From contig NZ_OY734020.1 in NCBI RefSeq assembly GCF_963455295.1, positions 2,976,001 to 3,040,000 on the forward strand: a stretch of 64,000 bases of DNA, in the 5' to 3' direction. Below the pieces are notes generated by a model, which was not told the DNA's origin, searched no databases, and saw only the letters and a program-made list of their open reading frames with translations. The stretch's first letter is position 1. Every line of letters begins with the position of its first letter. Source of the DNA: Candidatus Thiodiazotropha sp. CDECU1 (GTDB lineage Bacteria; Pseudomonadota; Gammaproteobacteria; Chromatiales; Chromatiaceae). The translations under genes were made by a program, and so were the position numbers. Of this stretch, positions 43,269-51,833 are shown piece by piece.

Positions 43269-43310
43269 AAAACTCAAAACTCAAAACTCAAAACTCAAAA
43301 CTCAAAACTC
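43269..43310 (+). repeat. Six tandem copies of AAAACTC
   Basis: Six perfect 7-bp units stand head to tail upstream of dapL. Because the unit is not a multiple of three, the frame that runs into dapL from 43244 reads it as a low-complexity peptide, which argues that coding starts later (43388). A related, degenerate set on the opposite strand lies between sdhA and sdhB (54523-54602), so this is a dispersed repeat type. Confidence 0.85.
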
Positions 43311-43351
43311 AAGGGTTAGGATCTTACTCTCCTACTCTCACACAATCTCTG

Positions 43352-43357
43352 TATAAT
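43352..43357 (+). promoter_or_regulatory. Candidate -10 box of dapL
   Basis: A perfect TATAAT is 30 nt before the dapL ATG and is followed at a suitable distance by a plausible start region. No recognisable -35 is present upstream, where the sequence is a C/T-rich stretch following the tandem repeat. Confidence 0.4.
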
Positions 43358-43387
43358 GGCCCGTTTTTCGGTTTCCTGAGGTGTAGC

Positions 43388-44608
43388 ATGATCAAAATCA
43401 ATGAGAACTATAAGAAACTCCAGGCCTCATACCTGTTCTCAGACATCGCCAAGCGAGTTGCCGCTTTTCAGCAGGCCAACCCGGAAAAGCACATCATCCG
43501 TCTGGGCATAGGTGATGTCACCCGCGCCCTGCCGGATGCCTGCATCAAGGCCTTTCATGCAGCCGTTGACGAAATGGCCAATGACTCCACCTTCCATGGC
43601 TATGGCCCTGAACAGGGTTACGATTTTCTGCGCGAGGCGATCGCCAAGGGGGATTTCCAATCCCGTGGCTGCAGCATCGAGGCCGATGAGATCTTCGTCA
43701 GTGATGGCGCCAAATGCGATTCAGGCAACTTTCAGGAGATTTTCGCCAACGATATTCGGGTTGCCATTCCGGATCCTGTCTACCCGGTCTATGTGGACAC
43801 CAACGTGATGGCAGGACGCACCGGTGAGGCGGAAGCGGGACGCTACACGGGTCTCACCTACCTGGAAGGTACCCGGGAGAACGGCTTTATACCCGGCCTG
43901 CCCAGTGAGCCGGTGGATCTGATCTATCTCTGCTTCCCCAACAATCCCACCGGGGCCACCGCCACCAAGGCGCAGTTGCAGCAGTGGGTCGACTATGCCA
44001 AGGCCAACAAGGCCCTGGTCCTGTTCGATGCCGCCTACGAGGCCTTTGTCCAGGATGAGACCCTGCCCCGCTCGATCTACGAGATCGAGGGAGCTCAGGA
44101 GGTTGCCGTGGAGTTTCGCAGTTTCTCCAAGACCGCCGGCTTCACCGGGACACGCTGCGCCTATACCGTGGTACCCAAGGCTTGCAAAGCCTATACCGCA
44201 TCCGGTGAGGCGGTCTCGATCCAGGACCTGTGGAACCGCCGCCATACGACCAAGTTCAACAGTGTCTCCTATCCTGTGCAGCGGGCCGCCGAGGCGGTCT
44301 ACAGCGAGCAGGGGCGCGCCCAGATCAGCGAACTGGTCAGTTACTATCTGAAGAATGCGAAATATATCCGCGAACAGATGGAGGGCCTGGGTTATAACTG
44401 CATTGGCGGTGAGAACTCACCCTATATATGGATCGACGCCAAGGGTGACTCATGGGATCTGTTCGATATGCTGCTCAACAAGGCGGGTGTGGTCTGTACC
44501 CCGGGCGCAGGTTTCGGTAAATGCGGTGAGGGCTATATTCGTATCAGCGCCTTCAACAGTTTTGAGAATGTACAGGATGCCATGAACAGAATCAGCGGAG
44601 CCCTATAG
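43388..44608 (+). CDS. dapL: LL-diaminopimelate aminotransferase DapL
   Basis: DapL converts tetrahydrodipicolinate directly to LL-diaminopimelate with glutamate, bypassing DapD/DapC/DapE. The 406-residue class I/II PLP aminotransferase begins [20 protein letters not shown]. It contains [46 protein letters not shown] and the PLP-lysine segment [17 protein letters not shown], all typical of DapL rather than ordinary aspartate aminotransferases. GAGGTG stands 5 nt before the ATG. Its stop overlaps the lysA start by one base, so the two act as one lysine/peptidoglycan-precursor operon. Confidence 0.94.
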   Translation: MIKINENYKKLQASYLFSDIAKRVAAFQQANPEKHIIRLGIGDVTRALPDACIKAFHAAVDEMANDSTFHGYGPEQGYDFLREAIAKGDFQSRGCSIEADEIFVSDGAKCDSGNFQEIFANDIRVAIPDPVYPVYVDTNVMAGRTGEAEAGRYTGLTYLEGTRENGFIPGLPSEPVDLIYLCFPNNPTGATATKAQLQQWVDYAKANKALVLFDAAYEAFVQDETLPRSIYEIEGAQEVAVEFRSFSKTAGFTGTRCAYTVVPKACKAYTASGEAVSIQDLWNRRHTTKFNSVSYPVQRAAEAVYSEQGRAQISELVSYYLKNAKYIREQMEGLGYNCIGGENSPYIWIDAKGDSWDLFDMLLNKAGVVCTPGAGFGKCGEGYIRISAFNSFENVQDAMNRISGAL

Positions 44609-45864
44609 TGCCCATCTCAGCAGATCTTGCCAAGCGTCTTGAGGGATCCCTGGAGGATATCGTCGAGCACTTTGGCACTCCTTTTCATATCTATGATGAG
44701 AAGGGTATCAGAGAGAACGGCGAAGCCCTCATCCGGGCCTTTGCCGGGGTTGATTCATTTCGTGAATATTTTGCCGTCAAGGCACTGCCGAACCCCAGCA
44801 TCATGAAGATCATGCAGGAGCTGGGATTCGGCTTCGATTGCAGTTCCATTACAGAACTGCTGCTGAGCCGGCAGGTCGGCGCCAGCGGTGAACAGATCAT
44901 GTTCACCTCCAACAATACCAGCCCGGCTGAGTTCGCTGTGGCAGAGGCCGACGGTGGCTGCGTGCTCAATCTTGACGACATCTCCCTGATCGACAAGGTG
45001 CCGCAGATGCCGGAACTGATCTGTTTCCGCTACAACCCGGGGGAACGGCGCAGCGGCAACAGCATCATCGGCAACCCTCTCGAATCAAAATACGGTGTGG
45101 CTCACGATCAGCTGCTGGATGCCTACAAAAAGGCGATGCAACGGGGTGCCCGTCGCTTCGGACTGCACACCATGCTGGCATCCAATGAACTCAATCATGC
45201 CTATATGGTCGAGACCGCGCGGATGTTACTGGACAGGGTTGTATGGCTCTCCGAAAAGCTCGATATACGTTTTGACTTCATCAACATCGGCGGTGGTCTC
45301 GGGATCCCCTATCGTCCCCAGGAAAGGCCCCTCGATATCGTGAGCATGGGCAAGGAGATCGCCGAGTTGTTCCGTAGCTTCAAGGCGCATCACGGTTATG
45401 CCCCCAGACTTATTCTCGAGAGTGGGCGCTATATCACCGGACCCTATGGGGTACTGGTTACCCGCGCCATAAACCGCAAAGAGATATATCGCACCTACGT
45501 GGGTGTCGACTCATGCATGTCGTCTCTCATGAGGCCGGGCATGTATGATGCCTATCACCATCTATCGGTACTCGGCAAGGAGGGTGAGCAGGAGACGGTG
45601 GATGTGGTGGGTTCTTTGTGTGAGAACAATGACAAATTCGCCATCCAACGCCCCCTGCCGGCCATCCAGGATGGGGATATCCTGCTGATTCACGATACCG
45701 GCGCCCATGGCCATGCCATGGGCTTTAACTATAACGGCAAGACCAGACCCAAGGAGCTGCTGCTGCGCAGCGACGGCAGTGTGGATCTGATTCGTCGCGA
45801 AGAGAGCGTGGACGACCTCTTCGCCACCCTGAACTTTGCGCCTGACCGGTTTATACCTGGCTGA
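44608..45864 (+). CDS. lysA: Diaminopimelate decarboxylase LysA
   Basis: This PLP enzyme of alanine-racemase fold decarboxylates meso-diaminopimelate to lysine. The 418-residue protein has FHIYDEKGIRENG, the PLP-lysine EYFAVKALPNPS, FDFINIGGGLGIPY, LILESGRYITGPYG, the Cys-containing SLCENNDKFA and the C-terminal HDTGAHGHAMGFNYNGKTRP. The start is GTG, overlapping the dapL TAG (TAGTG). The carboxynorspermidine decarboxylase relatives are shorter and less likely with this neighbour. No diaminopimelate epimerase is next to it, so that enzyme must be encoded elsewhere. Confidence 0.93.
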   Translation: MPISADLAKRLEGSLEDIVEHFGTPFHIYDEKGIRENGEALIRAFAGVDSFREYFAVKALPNPSIMKIMQELGFGFDCSSITELLLSRQVGASGEQIMFTSNNTSPAEFAVAEADGGCVLNLDDISLIDKVPQMPELICFRYNPGERRSGNSIIGNPLESKYGVAHDQLLDAYKKAMQRGARRFGLHTMLASNELNHAYMVETARMLLDRVVWLSEKLDIRFDFINIGGGLGIPYRPQERPLDIVSMGKEIAELFRSFKAHHGYAPRLILESGRYITGPYGVLVTRAINRKEIYRTYVGVDSCMSSLMRPGMYDAYHHLSVLGKEGEQETVDVVGSLCENNDKFAIQRPLPAIQDGDILLIHDTGAHGHAMGFNYNGKTRPKELLLRSDGSVDLIRREESVDDLFATLNFAPDRFIPG

Positions 45865-46167
45865 TTGGTAGCTCGCGAAGCGCTCCCACCCGGCGCCAAT
45901 ACCCAGGTTCCCAATAGCCAAACATCACCGTCACAGCCTGCGAAATTAGTGGTTCGTGGCCATCAAGAACGGCATTCTTCGATTTGGCTTAGGTCATTGA
46001 TTTCTCTAAAAACTCCTTTAATTCCCGCATCTTACAAATAACCATAATTTGAGTAGTGGTTCTCAAAAATGGTGCGAGAGGCCATTCGGATACTCAAGGT
46101 TCATTGCCCCATACCGCTGACCACACAGAACCGAGCTGTAAAAAGAATCAATTCCGGGAGAAAACCC
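45865..46167. other. Intergenic stretch without visible gene
   Basis: These 303 bases hold no supported gene. A frame open from 46069 joins the next gene but would add 33 residues ahead of its TM helix, and it lacks a ribosome-binding site. No clear terminator for lysA is seen. Confidence 0.5.
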
Positions 46168-46947
46168 ATGGAGCTATTTTTCGTCATTTCCGCCTTCGTG
46201 CTGATCGGCCTGTTTTATGTCTATAAGCACACCCTGTCCAACCCAACCAAGAACAACAGGATCAACATCGACAACTTCCAGGAGCAGATCGAAACTGCCC
46301 TGACCCTTCCCCGGGATTCAGCTGATGATTGGCAAAATGAACCCGCCACGGAAGCCATGCTGCAAGAGATGGCCGATCGGGGTATCTGGCTGAATCAGCA
46401 ACTGACCAAGGGCCAGGCCATGAATATTCTCGGTCTCTTCACCCCGCCCGACGGCAGGCAGGTGGATATCCTGAAGCACTTCAATATCCCCTACTCATTC
46501 AAGATGAATCAGACCATGGCCTATTATCTGATTCGTGAGTTGTTCAAGGATCCGGCGAAGGTTGCAGAGTGGAACAATCGTCCACCTACCACCACAGTAC
46601 GCCAGGGTCTGCTATTCATGGAAGGAAAGCTGATCAGCGGTATGACCCATGTGGAGGCCCAACATCGGCTCGATAAGCTGGGCATGACCTATCCGGAACA
46701 GTATCGGGAGTGGAAGCAGATCGACCGGCTGTTTCTGGAAACCAACAATCCGGAAGTTCGGGCCAAATTCCAAGTGCGTAAAATCACCTGGAAGCGCTTC
46801 TATGAGAGCTATGATGCAGTCAAGGCAACCGGAGTCAATCCGCGGGTGATGAGTGGTGAACACATCATCGAATACTCACTGAGACAGGATGACAGCATCG
46901 TGGCACATGCCAAGATTCGCGACGCGATGCAGCCTGCATCCTCCTGA
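46168..46947 (+). CDS. Membrane-anchored protein of unknown function
   Basis: This 259-residue protein starts at the ATG at 46168 (GGGAG 8 nt before it). One N-terminal hydrophobic helix (MELFFVISAFVLIGLFYVYK) probably anchors it, with a soluble, mainly helical domain behind (ATEAMLQEMADRGIWLNQQL, ILGLFTPPDGRQVDILKHF). No known motif is recognised. It lies alone between the lysA operon and the convergent 103-residue gene. Confidence 0.7.
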   Translation: MELFFVISAFVLIGLFYVYKHTLSNPTKNNRINIDNFQEQIETALTLPRDSADDWQNEPATEAMLQEMADRGIWLNQQLTKGQAMNILGLFTPPDGRQVDILKHFNIPYSFKMNQTMAYYLIRELFKDPAKVAEWNNRPPTTTVRQGLLFMEGKLISGMTHVEAQHRLDKLGMTYPEQYREWKQIDRLFLETNNPEVRAKFQVRKITWKRFYESYDAVKATGVNPRVMSGEHIIEYSLRQDDSIVAHAKIRDAMQPASS

Positions 46948-46983
46948 GCCAGATTATCAAGACAGGGATGTCAGGCCTGGCGC

Positions 46984-47295
46984 TCAAGCATAGACGTCGA
47001 TACCTAGGACCTCGCTGATGTAGTCTCGCTCCTGGTCTGCCTGTACCGACTGGTAAGAGGCGAGCGCACGTTGTTTGCTGGGATCGTCATTAATCTGGCT
47101 GAAGCTTGGTCTCGATTGCTGGCGTTGCAGCAACTGCTCTGCCTGTTTCACATGCTCCACACTGCGCAGTGTGGGTGAGGTCTCACCGACCAGTGAGGCA
47201 AGTGGGAGGGTTTGAGTCATCCGCGCAGCACTCTCCCGCTGCTGCTCCAGCGAGAGGGTCATGGATGGCAATGTCAGAGAGTGGGATATCTGCAT
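46984..47295 (-). CDS. Small Gln/Ser-rich protein of unknown function
   Basis: The product has 103 residues and is hydrophilic, without Cys, TM helix or signal peptide. It has a helical C-terminal half (SKQRALASYQSVQADQERDY then ISEVLGIDVYA). The ending is like that of small gammaproteobacterial proteins linked to flagellar or surface functions, but I cannot name a family. It is about 35 nt downstream of copA on the same strand. Confidence 0.65.
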   Translation of the reverse strand: MQISHSLTLPSMTLSLEQQRESAARMTQTLPLASLVGETSPTLRSVEHVKQAEQLLQRQQSRPSFSQINDDPSKQRALASYQSVQADQERDYISEVLGIDVYA

Positions 47296-47330
47296 TGGCT
47301 ACTCAAACCAGGTATTGTGCCGAAACACCC

Positions 47331-50291
47331 TTAACTGGAGACCGATTCCACGCTATAGCCCGCCTCGACGACAGCGTTGACCAGGGCCTCCTGGTCCGCG
47401 CTACCGGTAACGACAGCCTGTGCCTCTTCAAGACTGACCTCCGCATTCACCACACCCGGTTGGGCCTGCAGCGCCTTGCTGACGTTCATTACACAGTGTG
47501 GGCAGGTCATGCCACTGACTTTCAGCGTGATACTCAAGGGTGCCTCCTTTGAAGCCTGAAAAAATCGCAATCTGTTGGCATTGGTGACAACGGTCACCGA
47601 CGATAGTGCCATCGCCGCACTGGCAAACATGGGCGGTAACAACCAACCGGTGAGAGGATAGAGCACACCCGCTGCCATCGGGATACCAATCACATTATAG
47701 ATAAATGCGCCAAAAAGGTTCTGTTTTATGTTCCTCAAGGTTGCCCTGGAGAGGGCAATCGCCGTGGAGACATTGAGCAGGGAATCGCCGACCAGGGTGA
47801 TATCCGCATTCTCTATGGCCACATCGGTGCCGCTGCCGATGGCAAATCCTGTGTCAGCCTGGGCGAGGGCCGGGGCATCATTGACGCCATCCCCCACCAT
47901 CCCGACACGATGGCCCTGCTGCTGCAATCCCTTCACTATATCGAGCTTCTGTGCCGGCAGTAGTTCACTGTGGACCGCTCCAACCCCCAGTGCCCGCGCC
48001 ACCGCTTCTACGGTAGCGCGGTTGTCTCCACTGCAGATGACCAGTTCAACCCCATGCTCTCTGAGAGACTCCACGGCAGTTTGACTGTCGTGACGCAGGG
48101 GATCCTTGAGAATCAGCAGCCCGAGGAACCTCCCCTCCCCCATGACCCACACCGGTGTGCCCGCTTGTGCGGCCTCTCGTTCGGCATGTGCCAGCAGTTC
48201 GGCAGGGGGGGCGAGACGATTTGAGGTCAGGAGTTGATTCCCTCCCAACTCCACGGTCATCCCCGATACACTCCCCTCCACACTTCGTCCCGGGTGGGAG
48301 TTGAACGCCGCTACGGGGAGCAGGTCAATCCCAAGCTGACCCGCGTAATCGACTATCGCCTCCGCCAATGGGTGCGACGCCTGGGATTCAACACTGGCAG
48401 CGAGGGCGATCAGCTCTCTTCTCTCCACTCCCGCTACAGGGTAGAGGGAGGTGACCGTGGGAGATCCCCGGGTAAGGGTACCGGTCTTGTCCACCACCAG
48501 GTGGGTCAGACCGCTGGCCCGCTGCAGCCCTTCACTGTTTCTGATCAGGACATTCAACTGGGCGGCGCGGCTGGTCCCCACCATAATCGCAATCGGGGTT
48601 GCCAACCCCAGGGCACAGGGACAGGCGATCACCAGCACCGCGATGCTGGCGGTCAGGGCATAGGGTAGCGAGGGTTGCGGCGCCACTATCTGCCAGACGA
48701 TGAAGGTGATCACGGCGATCACCACAACCACCGGTACGAAGATTGCGGAAACCCTGTCCACAAGCCGCGCGATGGGGGGTTTACTCATCTGCGCCTTGCG
48801 CACCATGGCAATGATATGGGCAAGCGTCGTCTCCTCTCCCAGCCGGGTCACCTGAAATCGAAGCGTGCCGTTACGGTTCATGGTGCCCCCGGTAACGAGG
48901 GCACCCGGCTGTTTACTCACAGGCAGTGATTCACCGGTCAACATCGATTCATCCACCGTCGACTCACCCTCCACCACCTCGCCATCGATGGGGATGCGCT
49001 CACCGGGTCGCACCTGAATCCGGTCACCCAATCTCAGTAGGGAGACTGGGACAGATACCTCCTCTCCCCCATGGATGACCTGGGCGATCTTTGGCGCCAA
49101 TCCCACCAGGGCACCCACCGCCTCGCTGGTGGTCCGTTTGGCCCGGGTCTCCAGCACATGGCCAAACTGGAGAAAGGCAAGGATCAAAACCGATGCGTCG
49201 AAATAGAGCTTCTCCGTCTGCAGCAGCAGACCCTGGGGCTGGACGACGATGAGCAGGGAGGCGAGCCAGGCTGTGCCGGTGCCCAATGCCACCAGGGTAT
49301 CCATATTGGCGGAGAGATGTTTGGCCTGTTTCCAGGCACCCAGATAGTAGTGGCCACCGCTGAATCGCATCACGAACAGGCACAGGATGGCGATGCCCAA
49401 CCAGAAACTCTCACCCCCGGACTCACTCACTAATGGGGTGTTACCGCTCATTTCAGCGATCATCAGGGTGATCCCCACCACCCCCGCGAGCAGTGCCCGC
49501 TGCCAGGAGCGTCTGACTTCAGCGGCGGCCGCGGCGGCCTCTTCCGCGTAGGGATCGGTGAAAGGCTCCACCAGACGTGCCGATATGCCAGCATGCTCAA
49601 GCTCGATCAGGAGTTGCGCGGGATGGAGCCCGGTATGGATGCGCCATGCCCCCTTCTCTTGATCCAAGCCGGCTTCCGGATCCAGGGTCCGCAACAGCCG
49701 GGACAGCTGCCGCCGCTGGGCATCTTGAGCAAGACCAGTGATCTCAAGCAGCAGTTCATCCGGTGCGCGGTGGGTGCTATCCAGGTGTGCGCCGTAACCC
49801 TGATCGATCACCCGGTCGACCACCTTGTCGGGGTCACCCCCGATCACCTGGGCACGTTTTTCCACCAGGTTGACCACCGCCTCCGAAACCCCATCCACCG
49901 AACGGATGGCCCGCTCCACCGCGGCCACACAACTGGCACAGGTCATGTCGTCGATGGTCAGGGTATAGCCATCCGTCAATGTCAGCGCCGCTGTGCCTGT
50001 ATCCTGCTGAACATCGGTGGCTGGCAGCGGACAGTGGCTAGGCGTCTCGCTCAGGGATTGCGCCTCATAACCGGCCTCCCTGATCGCCGCAATGGCCAGT
50101 TGGGGATTCCCCCCGATGATCCGGGCCGTGTTGGATGTGAGACTGACTTCAACCTGTGCTACATCCGGCACGCCGGCGACAGCCTTTTCCACCGCCGCCA
50201 CGCAGTGCTGACAGGTCATGCCCGTGATCGACAATTGGTAGGCTGCTGCGGGAGAGGTCGTCTCCCTGTCAGCTTGCTGTTGCGAATGCAT
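47331..50291 (-). CDS. copA: Copper-exporting P1B-type ATPase CopA with an extra C-terminal metal-binding domain
   Basis: This 986-residue inner-membrane Cu(I) exporter is longer than usual (about 730-850). Two N-terminal HMA domains have GMTCQHC (Cys27/30) and DMTCASC (Cys118/121). Residues of about 176-245 look like a third HMA fold lacking its CxxC (LLEITGLAQDAQRRQ). The pump core has TGES (452), the CPC motif (ACPCALGLATP, 557-559), DKTGTLT (Asp601), HP (640), GDGVNDAPALAQ, and the Cu-type TM residues in NVIGIPMAAG and MALSSVTVVTNANRL. A further HMA with GMTCPHC (Cys930/933) ends the protein. It follows hinT by 51 nt. No CueR-type operator was recognised. Confidence 0.94.
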   Translation of the reverse strand: MHSQQQADRETTSPAAAYQLSITGMTCQHCVAAVEKAVAGVPDVAQVEVSLTSNTARIIGGNPQLAIAAIREAGYEAQSLSETPSHCPLPATDVQQDTGTAALTLTDGYTLTIDDMTCASCVAAVERAIRSVDGVSEAVVNLVEKRAQVIGGDPDKVVDRVIDQGYGAHLDSTHRAPDELLLEITGLAQDAQRRQLSRLLRTLDPEAGLDQEKGAWRIHTGLHPAQLLIELEHAGISARLVEPFTDPYAEEAAAAAAEVRRSWQRALLAGVVGITLMIAEMSGNTPLVSESGGESFWLGIAILCLFVMRFSGGHYYLGAWKQAKHLSANMDTLVALGTGTAWLASLLIVVQPQGLLLQTEKLYFDASVLILAFLQFGHVLETRAKRTTSEAVGALVGLAPKIAQVIHGGEEVSVPVSLLRLGDRIQVRPGERIPIDGEVVEGESTVDESMLTGESLPVSKQPGALVTGGTMNRNGTLRFQVTRLGEETTLAHIIAMVRKAQMSKPPIARLVDRVSAIFVPVVVVIAVITFIVWQIVAPQPSLPYALTASIAVLVIACPCALGLATPIAIMVGTSRAAQLNVLIRNSEGLQRASGLTHLVVDKTGTLTRGSPTVTSLYPVAGVERRELIALAASVESQASHPLAEAIVDYAGQLGIDLLPVAAFNSHPGRSVEGSVSGMTVELGGNQLLTSNRLAPPAELLAHAEREAAQAGTPVWVMGEGRFLGLLILKDPLRHDSQTAVESLREHGVELVICSGDNRATVEAVARALGVGAVHSELLPAQKLDIVKGLQQQGHRVGMVGDGVNDAPALAQADTGFAIGSGTDVAIENADITLVGDSLLNVSTAIALSRATLRNIKQNLFGAFIYNVIGIPMAAGVLYPLTGWLLPPMFASAAMALSSVTVVTNANRLRFFQASKEAPLSITLKVSGMTCPHCVMNVSKALQAQPGVVNAEVSLEEAQAVVTGSADQEALVNAVVEAGYSVESVSS

Positions 50292-50342
50292 GCTTGCTAG
50301 TGAGGGTCACCCAGCGCTATGGATGGCCCTCTATCCTTTTCC

Positions 50343-50687
50343 CTATCCGGGAGGCCACTGCATAGTGCGTCCACCCAGCAGGTGCAGATGGATATGGAAG
50401 ACTGACTGGCCCGCGGCCTCGTTACAGTTGATCACTGTACGGTAGCCCGCGCTATCGATACCCTCCTCCTCTGCCACTTTTTGTGCGGTCAGGATGAGTT
50501 TACCCATCAATGCCTGATCATCGGATTCCAGCTCATTGAGGGTGGCGATATGCCGCTTGGGGATGATCAGGATATGGGTTGGGGCCTGTGGATTGATATC
50601 CCGGAAGGCAAGCACTTCTTCATCTTCATAGACCTTGTCGGGCTGGATCTCACCACTGATAAATTTGCAGAACAGGCAGTCGCTCAT
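50343..50687 (-). CDS. hinT: Histidine-triad (HIT) nucleotide-binding protein, HinT type
   Basis: This 114-residue purine nucleoside phosphoramidase-type protein has CLFCKFISGEI at the start (Cys pair for zinc), FRDINPQAPTHILIIPKRHI, and the active-site triad HIHLHLLGG near the C-terminus. The length and the C-terminal TMQWPPG match HinT. It lies between recR and copA on the minus strand; recR ends only 9 nt upstream, so it may be co-transcribed with recR. Confidence 0.94.
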   Translation of the reverse strand: MSDCLFCKFISGEIQPDKVYEDEEVLAFRDINPQAPTHILIIPKRHIATLNELESDDQALMGKLILTAQKVAEEEGIDSAGYRTVINCNEAAGQSVFHIHLHLLGGRTMQWPPG

Positions 50688-50696
50688 ACTCTCTCC

Positions 50697-51293
50697 TCAA
50701 AACTCTGATCGGCCTCGAAAGGCGTGCGCCAATGTTGCACCGTCCACATATTCCAACTCCCCGCCCATGGGAACCCCCTGGGCGATTCGGGTTGTTTTTA
50801 TATTCCGGCTTGCCGCCATATCGTGAATATATTGGGCCGTCGCATCCCCTTCAATCGTCGGATTGGTGGCAAGAATAATCTCTTTGACCTCGCCCCCGGC
50901 AAAACGCTCAGCCAGTTGATCGAGGCCGATCTCCTTCGGCCCTATGCCGTCCAATGGCGAGAGATGCCCGCCCAACACGAAGTAGCAACCCCGGTAGTCG
51001 ATGGCCTGTTCGATCATGGCCTGATCGGCCGGTGTCTCCACGATGCAGAGCTGGGCCGGATCCCGCTCCGGGTTGGCGCATAGTTGACACAGCTCGCTCT
51101 CGCTCAAGGTACGGCAACGGGAACAGTGTCCAACCCTATCCATGGCTTGCGCCAGGATCCTCGACAACTCCCTACCTCCCTCACGATCCCGCTCCAATAG
51201 ATGATAGGCCATGCGCTGCGCACTCTTGGCTCCCACCCCGGGGAGGCATCTCAAGGCCGAGATCAACTGCTGCAGCAGTGAGGGGCTAGGCAT
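50697..51293 (-). CDS. recR: Recombination protein RecR
   Basis: RecR works with RecF/RecO in loading RecA at gaps. The 198-residue product has the HhH region [20 protein letters not shown], a Cys4 zinc finger ([16 protein letters not shown]) and the Toprim domain ([46 protein letters not shown]). It is part of the conserved dnaX-ybaB-recR cluster, with a 31-nt gap after ybaB. Confidence 0.96.
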   Translation of the reverse strand: MPSPSLLQQLISALRCLPGVGAKSAQRMAYHLLERDREGGRELSRILAQAMDRVGHCSRCRTLSESELCQLCANPERDPAQLCIVETPADQAMIEQAIDYRGCYFVLGGHLSPLDGIGPKEIGLDQLAERFAGGEVKEIILATNPTIEGDATAQYIHDMAASRNIKTTRIAQGVPMGGELEYVDGATLAHAFRGRSEF

Positions 51294-51324
51294 GGCAGCT
51301 CCCGATCGATAAATACATAGGGTC

Positions 51325-51648
51325 TCAGAAAGGCAGTTTCATCCCAGGTGGCAGTCCCAATCCGGCAGTCAACCCGGACATGCTCTCCTGCATCTTCTGG
51401 CTGACCCGTTGCGCGGCATCGTTTAGCGCCGCAGCCACCAGATCCTCCAGCATCTCCTTGTCATCCGACATCAGGCTGTCGTCAATCTCAACCCGACGCA
51501 CTTCATGCTTGCCGTTCATGACCACCTTGACCAGACCGCCCCCGGACTCGCCGGTAACCTCTTCCTGGGCCAATCGCTCTTGCGCCTCCTGCATTTCGGT
51601 CTGCATCTTCTGCGCCTGCTTCATCAAATTGCCTAAACCACCTTTCAT
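51325..51648 (-). CDS. ybaB: YbaB/EbfC nucleoid-associated protein
   Basis: This 107-residue dimeric DNA-binding protein has the typical start [20 protein letters not shown], the central [20 protein letters not shown] and C-terminal [12 protein letters not shown]. It is encoded between dnaX and recR, as in most gammaproteobacteria. The gap of 185 nt after dnaX is longer than usual and contains no visible gene. Confidence 0.95.
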   Translation of the reverse strand: MKGGLGNLMKQAQKMQTEMQEAQERLAQEEVTGESGGGLVKVVMNGKHEVRRVEIDDSLMSDDKEMLEDLVAAALNDAAQRVSQKMQESMSGLTAGLGLPPGMKLPF

Positions 51649-51833
51649 GGAACTAACCTCATCTCAATCATTTGTCGTCCCCCAATTTCTGACTTTGGGA
51701 TTCGCTGTGAAAATCGTTAAACAGATTCTAGGATTCACTTTAAGATGCCTGCAAACATCCAAAAACATCAGCACGTTACCGGAATGTCATCAGAATCCGC
51801 AAAACATAAAAGCCAATCCAGTGTTGGCCTACA

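Noticed and set aside
43269-43310. Possible CRISPR-like array
   Set aside because: These are direct 7-bp units without spacers; this is a simple tandem repeat.
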